Origin: Cristatella mucedo
Taxonomy: Eukaryota > Bryozoa > Phylactolaemata > Cristatellidae
Length of the DNA: 36,219 nucleotides
Direction: 5' to 3'
Assembly (NCBI GenBank): GCA_009760855.2
Contig: WPIO01000015.1
Location: forward strand, 6,954,001-6,990,219
The notes under the pieces are model-generated. The model saw only the letters and a program-made list of their open reading frames with translations, searched no databases and had not been told where the DNA came from. How positions within the stretch are numbered: the stretch's first letter is position 1; the number at the start of each line of letters is the position of its first letter. The position numbers were made by a program, and so were the translations under genes. This document shows, in pieces, positions 28,931 through 36,219 of this stretch.

Positions 28931-30352
28931 CAACGACCTACTTAGGAATGCAGACATGGGTAGAGTGTCTCTTCTTGTTTTGCTCGATCTTTCGGCAGCT
29001 TTTGATACCATCGATCACAAAGTACTTCTAGAGCGCCTCTCATCTCGCCTGGGCATCACTGGCACTGCTCTGCAGTGGTTCAGGTCCTATCTCAGTGGGA
29101 GACTCCAGAGTGTTGACGTGAATGGACAAAGATCATCTGAAGTACCTCTAAAATATGGAGTACCTCAGGGCTCTGTGCTAGGTCCGGTCCTTTTCACCGT
29201 TTATACTCTCCCTCTCGCTGATGTGATTGCCAAGCACAATCTAGGCTTTCACTTCTATGCGGATGACACTCAGTTGTACCTTTGCTTTGATCCCTCCCAG
29301 CCTTCGAGCACCTCAAATTCTCTCAACTCACTTGCTGCATGCATTGATGACATCCGATCATGGATGGCAGCAAATTTTCTAAAACTAAACGATGATAAAA
29401 CTAACTTACTAGTTATGGGCAAACCTAGTGTTATTCAGAAATTGGAAAGGCTGACTTTCAAAATTGGCTCTGCCAGCATATCTCCAGTTGCATCAGCTCG
29501 AAATCTAGGTGTCATATTCCAAAGCAACCTCTCGTTAGACGACCACATCAGCTCCACAGTCAAATCAGCCTATTTTCAGCTTCATAACATTGCTAAAATT
29601 AGGGCTTGTTTAGATAAGGATACCACGTCCAAGTTGGTCCATGCATTCGTGACATCTCGTCTCGACTTCTGCAACTCACTGCTTACTGGCCTACCAGCAT
29701 GTGCGAGCAGGCGATTGCAGCTGGTGCAAAACTCTGCAGCTAGGCTTGTCTGTCGTGAGCGTCACAGTTGCCACATTACTCCACTTCTCGCCGACCTGCA
29801 CTGGTTACCAGTCAAGCAACGGATTGACTTCAAGGTTTTTTGTCGCTCACTTTTAGGTCTCTTCATTCTATGGCTCCAGCCTATCTTTCAGATATACTAC
29901 CCCATCAGGCAAAGCATCGTACCACTCGCTTTTCGGAATCCAACAGTCTAGAAATACCTCGTACAAACCTTAAATCCTTTGGAGACCGTGCATTTAGCTC
30001 GTATGCTCCCACAGCCTGGAACTCCCTCCCGACCTGCATCAGAACATCCCCTGACCTGACCACATTTAAAAGAAACTTAAAAACATACCTATTTAGGACA
30101 GCATTTAGTGGGTCCTTGTGATTCGTCCTCGATGTGCTTATGCGTGCTGACACTGTTCATGCTGCCACTAACCACATTTGCATGCTGACCCAGTGCATGT
30201 AACCCCTAACCATGTTATTCATTTTGTTTGTTTTTCAAGCATGATTTTACTTACTATTCTATTGCGTATCACTTTGCAGCAAATGTAAAGCGCCTAGAAA
30301 GAGATTAAGTTCTCTGAGGGCACTTTATCAAGTGCAATATTATTATTATTAT
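28931..30352 (+). mobile_element. LINE-A (CR1/L2-like) inserted into the virus
   Basis: A 5'-truncated copy starting in the RT domain. In the frame from 28,956: motif A LDLSAAFDTIDH (10-21), QGSVLGPVLF (71-80) and catalytic YADD (101-104), followed by thumb and the RLQLVQNSAARLVCRE segment. The frame shifts near the T6 run 29,836-29,841; the C-terminal section in another frame (29,840-30,121) ends in SYAPTAWNSLPTCIR and FRTAFSGSL. The 3' UTR holds the stem-loop AGAGATTAAGTTCTCTGAGG (30,300-30,319) and a TTA-triplet end. GC content and codon use match the host flank and differ from the surrounding virus. This shows host LINEs acted on the virus after integration. Confidence 0.9.
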
Positions 30353-30752
30353 AAAAAATTTCAAAAGATTCAAAACCTTATCTTAGTGCATGGATGTATA
30401 TAAAAGAAGAATCACTTCCTTATATTCAAAACATTGTAGATAGATCGAGTGAACAATTAGAATTCAAAGCATTTGATGCTAGTGCAAGGTCAACAATTGG
30501 AATTAGATTTGATTTTGGAAAGAAACCTAGTATTATGTTTGATGAGAATAACTAACAAATTAAAGTATCTAGTCCAGCAGACGTAATTAAAAAATTAGGA
30601 AATGATTTTTGTATCACTGGAATTCTTGATGGTAGTTATGTTTCAAAAAAGTATTATAATAATGAAAAAAATTAAATATTAGATTAAAGATTGACCAAGT
30701 AAAAGTTTATAGTTCACCAAAGAGATCAATGTTTAATCCAACAGAGTTTTAA
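30353..30752 (+). pseudogene. Viral gene split by a LINE, 3' part
   Basis: From 30,358 a frame encodes SKDSKPYLSAWMYIKEESLP and ARSTIGIRFDFGKKPSIMF. It meets a TAA at 30,553 and continues in frame with a GNDFCITGILDGSYVSKKYY segment. Near the A7 run 30,666-30,672 the frame shifts and finishes at the TAA 30,750-30,752 after KVYSSPKRSMFNPTEF. With the 5' part this is one gene of roughly 175 codons. The family is unknown to me. It converges on the PLA2 gene. Confidence 0.55.
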
Positions 30753-30807
30753 AAGTATAAAATAAATAAAAGTATAAAATAAAAATTAGTTTGTAAGTTA
30801 AATTTTT
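30753..30807. other. Convergent intergenic spacer with AT repeat
   Basis: AAAGTATAAAATAAAT occurs nearly twice in tandem between the ends of two converging genes. This is a plausible site for transcript ends of both, but no motif proves it. Confidence 0.35.
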
Positions 30808-31575
30808 TTAGATCTTTTTACGAGTGATATCAAGCATTTTATCAACTATTCCTCGAGCATAATTTTTTATCTTATTAAGACTAGCAGGATTACTTATTTT
30901 ATCTTTTAGAAAATCAGTAGCAAATGAATCGTTTAGAGCTCCGCCAATGCCTAAGCCCAATTTGCTTTTTGCTGCCATCACGGCTGCTACAGTCTTAGCA
31001 TCTTCACGTACGTAATTTGGTTGACGAGGATCAAGTGCAATTCTAGCAGCAGATTCAGCTAATACCAAGTCTGACAAGTTTCTTATTTCTGTTCTTTTGG
31101 GTTCGGCCATTGATGAAGTTTCAGTGTATAAACTATCGTGGACCAAAGCAGATTTGTCTAGGTCGTTCACACCTTCATAAGATTCATTCATCCTTTGAGT
31201 AAACTTAGTTCCTGGGCCGGCATAGCTATAACGGTTAGAACCGTTGAATGATCCGCCTGGAACAAATTCAGATTTTACTCCTGAAGGGAGTTTCATATGC
31301 ATTTCGTGGTTTCCAGTAAGTTTTTTTATTAGATCAACAATGCCCGAGCCAACCTTTCTATTTTGTTTCAATTGCTTCAAACTTAGATTTAGTTGTAAGC
31401 CAGTGTTTTTTGATCTACACTTTTCTATTTTATTTAGCTGTGTTTTTGTTACAAAGATTGGAACTGTGCCTGATAAGTCTTCTTTTTTTAGTCTGATTGA
31501 AATAGGCTTATCAGACTTATGTATTAAGTTTTCTTGATGATCTGACAGCTTCAACTTTATCTCGTGATATTCCAT
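30808..31575 (-). CDS. Virion protein with parvovirus-like phospholipase A2 domain, intact
   Basis: 255 codons, fully open, start at 31,575 covered by the ATAGAAATG motif. Residues 1-78 contain two repeated Lys-rich segments with conserved spacing (KPISIRLKKEDLSGTVPIFV, then LQLNLSLKQLK and a GSG turn), a module I associate with Polinton-like virion proteins. Residues 117-150 carry the PLA2 signature: Ca-loop-like YAGPGT (118-123) and catalytic pair His146-Asp147 in ALVHDSLY. In parvoviruses this activity breaches the endosomal membrane during entry; a similar role here is inference. The C-terminus is helical and Ala/Lys-rich, with a GLGIGGAL turn. The neighbouring divergent gene is the HNH-AP2 endonuclease. 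Confidence 0.75.
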   Translation of the reverse strand: MEYHEIKLKLSDHQENLIHKSDKPISIRLKKEDLSGTVPIFVTKTQLNKIEKCRSKNTGLQLNLSLKQLKQNRKVGSGIVDLIKKLTGNHEMHMKLPSGVKSEFVPGGSFNGSNRYSYAGPGTKFTQRMNESYEGVNDLDKSALVHDSLYTETSSMAEPKRTEIRNLSDLVLAESAARIALDPRQPNYVREDAKTVAAVMAAKSKLGLGIGGALNDSFATDFLKDKISNPASLNKIKNYARGIVDKMLDITRKKI

Positions 31576-31629
31576 TTCTATAGTAATTAATTTTTATTTA
31601 AAGACAAATTAAACTATTATATATTAAAA
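31573..31629. promoter_or_regulatory. Bidirectional promoter between PLA2 and HNH-AP2 genes
   Basis: A 54-bp AT-rich gap between divergent starts. Leftward the start has ATAGAAATG (31,581-31,573). Rightward it is preceded by TATTATATATTAAAA. The first matches the shared viral motif exactly. Confidence 0.5.
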
Positions 31630-32187
31630 ATGAATCAAGATGAAGTTTCTGCTTTTAGAGATAGAGTTATGCAACTTTTGGATTATAATGCTTTTAACGG
31701 TAAGTTTACAAATAAAACTACACGAAGTAGTAATGCAATAATTGGAGATGAATCTGGAACGTTACATCATAGTGGATATAGACAAATAAAATTGATGGAA
31801 AAAATATCAAGCACATAGATTGGCCTGGCTAATTTGTAAAAATGAAATGCAAATTTTTGAAATTGATCATATTAGTGGAAGTAGATCGGATAATAGAATA
31901 AGCAATCTAAGATTAGCTACTTCTACATAGAATGAAAGAAACAAACTAAAATGAAAATTTCCACTTCTAAATTTATAGGTGTCTGTTTTGATAAAAAGTT
32001 AAATAAATATAGATCCTATATTATGATAGATAGAGTTAATTATTTTCTTGGTATTTTTGTCAATCCTGTTGCCGCTGCTGAAAAAAGAGATCTCACAGCA
32101 ACACGCCTCCATTTGCAATTCGCGCGATTAAACTTTACTTATAGTTTAAGAGAATATTACAAAATAGTTAGACATAGAGACTTTTAA
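31630..32187 (+). pseudogene. HNH-AP2 homing endonuclease, broken
   Basis: Phage-type homing endonucleases combine an HNH_3 nuclease with an AP2 DNA-binding domain. The N-terminal frame (31,630-31,818) shifts at the A6 run 31,799-31,804. The nuclease core then reads QAHRLAWLICKNE, IDHISGSRSDNRISNLRLAT in the second frame, with a TAG at 31,928. A further shift in the A run at 31,948-31,951 leads to the AP2 section from 31,951: SKFIGVCFDKKLNKYRSYI and FLGIFVNPVAAAEKR, stop at 32,187. All domain landmarks are present and in order, but three lesions make it non-functional as assembled. It probably spreads as a selfish gene between viral genomes. Confidence 0.75.
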
Positions 32188-32767
32188 TTCTTACAGCGTT
32201 TTTTCAACTCATCTCTTAGTTTTAATACTTCTCTATTTATTTCTTCTTGTGATTTACCTTGAGCAAACAGATTAGCTAGTAGCATTGCGCTCTCAGCTTT
32301 ATAGTCGCAAGTCTTTTTTCCTCCAATCGTACTACTTTCTACTTTTTTATATCTTCTTTTAACTTATCCGAATAGCTTACTCCTGATACTTCTACAAGTT
32401 GTTTTACCTGTTTTAAATAATCTAATCTGTTTTTCACCTCACTATTCTGCACTTTGTCACTCAAATCAATATCAATGTTTCTATCAAGTAATCCTATCGT
32501 ATTTTTTATATCTGTAATTGTATTCTTTAATCTTTCACTCCGTAAACTCAAAGCACTCATTCGTTCTTTATGCGTATCAACTTTTGGTGCCTTAGCTGTA
32601 TACATTGTACTGTCTATTATTTTCTTAATCAATCCTGCAACTGATACTGCTATTGAAACACCTAAGCCAACTGCTCCAATTGTAGAAGCTATGCTTGCTA
32701 TGAGTACTGGAATTGCAGGAAGAAATCCACCTGATCTTACTTCAAGAAAGTTCTTTTTCCTACGCAA
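32184..32767 (-). pseudogene. Hydrophobic GG-containing virion-like protein
   Basis: From 32,767 the frame (first codon TTG in this copy) reads VRSGGFLPAIPVLIASIAST, then GAVGLGVSIAVSVAGLI, a strong hydrophobic or amphipathic stretch of about 35 residues. A charged helical tail follows (SERLKNTITDIKNTIGLLD). The frame stops at 32,339. In the T6 run 32,343-32,348 it appears to slip into a frame that continues SSTIGGKKTCDYKAESAM to a TAA at 32,184. The Gly-Gly followed by hydrophobic residues resembles processed minor virion proteins in adenovirus-like viruses, so a protease-matured membrane-active protein is possible; this is inference. Its end overlaps the HNH-AP2 stop. Confidence 0.5.
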
Positions 32768-33276
32768 GAGGATCTAGTTGAGCAGCATCCCAACTCACTT
32801 CCTCTCCGAATGTCTTTGAAAGAAATTTACTAGGATCTAAGTACCAACCAGATTTAGCTCTTTCCGCTTCTAGCAAAATTTTGTTTATGTAAAAGCCAAC
32901 CTCTAAAAAGCAACCATTTTTGACGGTCCTTCTTTTTTTCTGCAATTGACTTCCAGAAGACATTGCCATATTTTCCAGAAGAAATATCACCTACGATTTC
33001 TTCTATGAATAAACCAAGACCTACAATTCCTGTTATTCCTGATAGAAATCCTCCAAGTGCTTTTGTAGCAGTTCAAATAACTTTGAATGACTGCAAAACT
33101 TTTGGAACAATAGTTGCAATCTTATTTGATGCGTGTAGACTCAGTTTCATTGCAATCTTAGGAGCAACTTTTATAATTGCTTTTGATCCCAGTTCTGCTG
33201 CTGTTGTCGTTCCTGATAATACTTCTTTAGTTATATCTAAGCCAGATTTCAGATCACCGCCTTTTATTTTCTTCAT
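32760..33276 (-). pseudogene. Second GG/hydrophobic viral protein, broken
   Basis: The start at 33,276 (MKKIKGGDLKSGLDITKEVL) lies 10 bp from the divergent fibre start. The first frame ends with TGA at 33,075 but continues in frame with KALGGFLSGITGIVGLGLFI, another GG-hydrophobic segment. A frame change in the A-rich stretch at about 32,935-32,950 leads to GWYLDPSKFLSKTFGEEVSW and a stop at 32,760. Overall about 170 residues, mixed helical with one membrane-like segment. It directly precedes the similar gene ending at 32,184, overlapping its start. The family is not recognised. Confidence 0.5.
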
Positions 33277-33286
33277 ATATATAAGA
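33277..33286. promoter_or_regulatory. Minimal divergent gap with TATATATA between two viral starts
   Basis: Only 10 bp lie between the leftward ATG (33,276) and the rightward fibre ATG (33,287). CATATATATAAGAATG spans both, so the promoter elements of each gene must lie inside the other's coding region or in this TATA-like string. Confidence 0.4.
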
Positions 33287-34146
33287 ATGGATAATATTAG
33301 TAAGATTAATGGTCATATTTTTAGTGATCTTGATGCTAATGAAAATAACATTACAAATCTTGGTTTTCCAGTAAATGATGGAGATGCAATAAGATTAGAT
33401 TATGCTCTTAATTCAAACTTCTCTAATACTGTTGCAACTAATGTTTCAGGAGAAATAGCTTCTGTTTCTAATTTATCTGATTTACTTCCATGGAATAGTG
33501 CAAAAATGCTATCCCAGTTGAACTGTAAAAACATTAAAGGTATATTTGGAAGATCTGTTGATGGAACCGTCTATCAAGATTCTAGGCCTTACAAAGTAAT
33601 AAACTATGGTTTACTAAAAAGTATGACTCAAGTTTTCAATGGAAACTCTAATAGTAATCTTGATCTAGGATCAAACAGAATTACATCTTTGACAAATTCA
33701 GATGTTGTAACAAAACAATCTGTTGATTCTTATAAATGTCCTACTTTTATTTAAGGCTTTCTGGTTTTACAAGTGCTTCAACTATTGCTCCGTTAAACAT
33801 ATTTAATATTAATGTAAATGGAACGGGAACAGAAAAGTTCTACATTAAAAACAACTCCTGCAGACATTGCAGTTTTTAATCAACAAGGAAATATAATCGG
33901 CAATGCAACACCTTATACAACTTTTGTTGCTGGATTAGTAACAAACTTTCAAACAGTATCCAATATTCTCTGGTGTTCTAATACTACTGGAGTGTTTTTT
34001 TAGAGTTAACTAGTGATAACACTTATGGTGTATCTGGTACTCTCCTTTTAGTAATAAATATCGATGGATCATGCACTTATATGATTAATAATCTAACAGT
34101 TGCTATTAATATTACATATATTGATTTTATTATTAATATTGTATAG
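33287..34146 (+). pseudogene. Tail-fibre-like gene 1 of a rightward array
   Basis: The start at 33,287 (MDNISKINGHIFSDLDANEN) has an N-terminus shared with the leftward fibre gene at 21,345. The repeat pattern NNITNLGFPVNDGDAIRLDY and later LDLGSNRITSLTNSDVVTK is the trimeric shaft motif of phage tail fibres. The first frame is open to 33,754. Slips occur at about 33,737 (T run), at about 33,850 and in the T7 run 33,995-34,001, and the last frame ends with TAG at 34,146. The distal part is rich in Asn, Thr and Ile and probably beta-structured (SGTLLLVINIDGSCTYM). About 285 codons. A receptor-binding role is inferred. Confidence 0.6.
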
Positions 34147-34147
34147 A

Positions 34148-35010
34148 ATGTCTCTCGGTTATCATAGAAAAGGATCTAGTCAAAAAATTATATTCGTAAG
34201 ACAGGAGATATTATGAATGGATCTTTAAATATGAATCAGAATTTAATAAAAAAAATCTTGGAGATCCTATTGATTCTACAGATGCTGTAAACAGAAAGTA
34301 TATAGATACAAACTTTGTTACAAAAATATCTATAGGAACAACTGCAGATGGAGATCTTGATATGAATAATCATAGAGTGATAGATCTTGCCAATCCTGTT
34401 AGACCGAGTTATGCAGCTACAAAAGATTATGCTGATACGAAACTATCAAAAACTGGTGGTAATATTAACGGATCTTTATTTCTAAGAGGATCATTAAATA
34501 TTACTAATACGGACTTAGCAACATTGCAACTATTGCATATATGGATGATAATTATGTAAAATTTAATACACCATTGAATATGCTTTTGAATATGAATAAC
34601 AATATAATTATTATAAGGGATGATCCTGTTAATCCAAATGATGGAGTAAATTTTGGTATTATCTGCGAAGATCACTTGGAAATGCTATAATTGTAAATTT
34701 TAAAGGAACTATGGATGGTTCACTAACTACTCAAATATATGACAAAACAGTTAATGGTAGATGGATTACTAATATTACAAATATTACAATTCAAAGAGGT
34801 CTATTTGTTATTGGAGCAACGTATGAAGTTGCTGGAATAACAAAAGTACTTATGCCGCCACCGTCAACACTAACAGCACAGAGTGATCAGTTATATAGTA
34901 GTTATATATTAGATACTAGTAAAAAAATAGTTGCTACTTCTACTTTTATATCAGGATCAGGGTTGTTAGATAAAGAAGTAAATGTTAATGTTTATATAGC
35001 AATAATATAA
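34148..35010 (+). pseudogene. Tail-fibre-like gene 2 of the array
   Basis: The ATG at 34,148 is one base after the TAG of fibre 1. Repeats include DPIDSTDAVNRKYID, DMNNHRVIDLANPVRPSYAA (from about 34,359) and MNNNIIIIRDDPVNPNDGVN. The frame changes near the start (about 34,190), in the A8 run 34,248-34,255, near 34,515 and near 34,670. The distal domain (34,711-35,010, 99 codons open) reads TYEVAGITKVLMPPPSTLTA and ends in an alternating beta-like segment. The TAA of this gene overlaps the ATG of the next (TAATG at 35,008-35,012). Confidence 0.6.
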
Positions 35011-35829
35011 TGTTAAGCAGAAAAGATTTACAAATGATTGGAGCATTAGATATGTCTGAAAATAGAATAGTAAATCTTGGAAGCAATATAGACTCATTAG
35101 AAGCTGTTGGAAAATCATTTGCTGATAACAATTATTTAAGAAAAGATTCAGATCAGTTTGTAAGAGGAAAACATATCAGCAAACTCAAAAAAAATATGTT
35201 AATTTAACAAATCCAATAAATGGAAATGATATTGCAACAAAAGAGTACACTGATACTAAGGTAAATTCTATAGGTGAAGCAACAATAACTGGTGATTTAA
35301 CAGTAAGTGTATTAAATGTTATGGGTGAAACGAATGTTGCCGTAAAAAAAAATGATGTTGATAAAAACATACCTACAAAATGACACTTTTCGCGGAGTTC
35401 CTGGTTCTTTGTCTTTTAAAATAAAAATAGAAAATTTAGTTATAATCAATATTACCAGATGGTATTGCTATTCATCAATTATAATCAATATCTACCAGAT
35501 GGTAGTAGTGCCTATTTAGCTAGATTATCTGATATACAAAAAAAGAAATTGTAGTTATAAATTACTTTTATAAGTTTTACTCACCAAATTTCTTTGTTTC
35601 TAATTTTCTTAATATTTCCTATTATGGAGTTGAAAATAATTATATGTTATTATTAAGTGATTATATAACACATTTTGAATTTTATGATAATGTTATTAGT
35701 ATAACTATCAATTTTCCTGTTTCAAGTTATAATAATCTAATTAATTCAAGATCTTCAGATATTGTTGAAATTAATTTAGCTAATGTTAATACAATTCAAC
35801 GGGAAAACTTCATTACTTTAGATAGTTAA
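35010..35829 (+). pseudogene. Tail-fibre-like gene 3 of the array
   Basis: The start overlaps the previous stop by one base. Repeats DMSENRIVNLGSNIDSLEAV and VNLTNPINGNDIATKEYTD are visible, then ATITGDLTVSVLNV. Frames change in the A8 run 35,187-35,194, near 35,375, around 35,450-35,500 and in the A7 run 35,538-35,544. The final frame ends at 35,829 after an aromatic beta-rich section (FYDNVISITINFPVSSYNNL). About 270 codons. Its distal sequence differs from fibres 1 and 2, as expected for diversified receptor-binding tips. Confidence 0.55.
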
Positions 35830-35922
35830 ACTCTAAATTTTCTTTAATAACTCTGTGGTACACTAAATTCTTTCCTGTTAATTGTTTGGTTAACTCATAT
35901 ATTTTTAGAGTATGCTTCTGAT
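35830..35922. other. Convergent intergenic spacer
   Basis: AT-rich spacer between converging gene ends. It contains short T and A runs that could serve transcript termination, but no specific signal is recognised. Confidence 0.3.
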
Positions 35923-36192
35923 TTAAAGACTATTTATTTCATCTACTTTCAAATCTGTAAGAAACTCTGAAAAGATTGACCCATCTCTAGCTTTTGTAAA
36001 TATATATGTCCTTTCTTTTTCTGAATGACCTACTCTCAAAGCTTTGTATTCTAAAACTAATTTTAATGTTTCTAATAGTTTACTTCTGATATCTTCAATT
36101 CTTCCCATTGGATATGAGCACATTTTTATATTCGTAAACTGCTGTCCTTGTGCTACTGTTAGACAATCTTTACTTCTAGTTTCTACATTCAT
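35923..36192 (-). CDS. Small viral protein, unknown function
   Basis: 89 codons, open, ATG at 36,192 preceded by TTTATATATAA. It is charged and probably alpha-helical (GRIEDIRSKLLETLKLVLEY) with a single YIFTKARDGSIF strand-like section. No signal peptide or membrane segment. It starts 27 bp from the window edge and is the last gene seen. I do not recognise the family. Confidence 0.5.
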   Translation of the reverse strand: MNVETRSKDCLTVAQGQQFTNIKMCSYPMGRIEDIRSKLLETLKLVLEYKALRVGHSEKERTYIFTKARDGSIFSEFLTDLKVDEINSL

Positions 36193-36219
36193 TTATATAT
36201 AAATAAGTTAATTATAAAG

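Larger units (their letters stand above)
18574..36219. mobile_element. Integrated Polinton/adintovirus-like DNA virus (right end outside window)
   Basis: AT content rises abruptly at about 18,580 and stays high to the window end, except inside a LINE insertion at 28,930-30,352. The region encodes the Polinton hallmark set: DDE integrase, major capsid protein, penton-like proteins, packaging ATPase and adenain-like protease. It also encodes a phospholipase A2 protein, a YqaJ-type exonuclease, a homing endonuclease and four tail-fibre-like genes. Genes overlap or abut on both strands as in a compact viral genome. Protein-primed DNA polymerase B is not seen; it may lie beyond the right edge. The left limit is taken from the composition change and the palindrome and is not a proven terminal repeat. 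Confidence 0.85.

Noticed and set aside
18864-33276. A changed genetic code with TAA/TAG as Gln or TGA as Trp
   Set aside because: MCP, minor capsid 1 and the PLA2 protein have many Gln and several Trp residues, all in standard codons with no in-frame stops, and genes end with all three stops. Decay fits better.
18574-36219. Protein-primed DNA polymerase B gene
   Set aside because: No polymerase motifs appear in any frame; it may lie past the right edge or be absent.

Overview
The window joins two very different kinds of DNA. Positions 1 to about 18,570 are GC-richer, repeat-laden eukaryotic sequence with no recognisable host gene. They hold 5'-truncated copies of two related CR1/L2-like LINE subfamilies (called LINE-A and LINE-B here), tRNA-derived SINEs, and long CT, TG, CA, GA and CCG simple repeats. 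LINE 3' ends made of (TTA)n-type repeats, a SINE that shares a LINE tail, and dense microsatellites fit an animal genome, probably an aquatic invertebrate. I cannot name a phylum.

From about 18,574 to the end the sequence is strongly AT-rich and densely packed on both strands with small genes that overlap or nearly touch. This is an integrated double-stranded DNA virus of the Polinton/adintovirus type. It carries a Polinton-type DDE integrase, a major capsid protein, two minor-capsid (penton-like) proteins, an FtsK/HerA-type packaging ATPase, an adenain-like cysteine protease, a DUF5679-like zinc ribbon with an 11-residue tandem repeat, a parvovirus-like phospholipase A2 protein, a YqaJ/lambda-type exonuclease, a coiled-coil protein, hydrophobic GG-containing proteins, an HNH-AP2 homing endonuclease and four tail-fibre-like genes. 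No protein-primed DNA polymerase B is seen. The right end lies outside the window.

Layout of the viral part: left gene (+) 18,864-19,515; integrase (-); Cys-rich gene (+) 20,395; then a long leftward block from 28,013 down to 20,776 read as ATPase, unknown, minor capsid 1, minor capsid 2, coiled coil, MCP, exonuclease, fibre. From 28,048 rightward come the zinc ribbon and protease and then a gene split by a full-tailed LINE-A insertion (28,930-30,352). Next are the leftward PLA2 gene, rightward HNH-AP2, leftward hydrophobic proteins, and a rightward tandem array of three fibre genes (33,287-35,829). A last leftward gene lies at 36,192.

The copy looks dead or is poorly assembled. At least 14 in-frame stop codons interrupt otherwise continuous frames, each one transition away from CAA, CAG, CGA or TGG. 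About a dozen single-base frameshifts fall mostly in A or T runs. MCP, minor capsid 1 and the PLA2 protein remain fully open. Several viral genes share the string ATAGAAATG at their start codon, a likely virus-specific promoter or leader signal. A near-perfect 195-bp palindrome (18,574-18,768) sits exactly at the compositional boundary.
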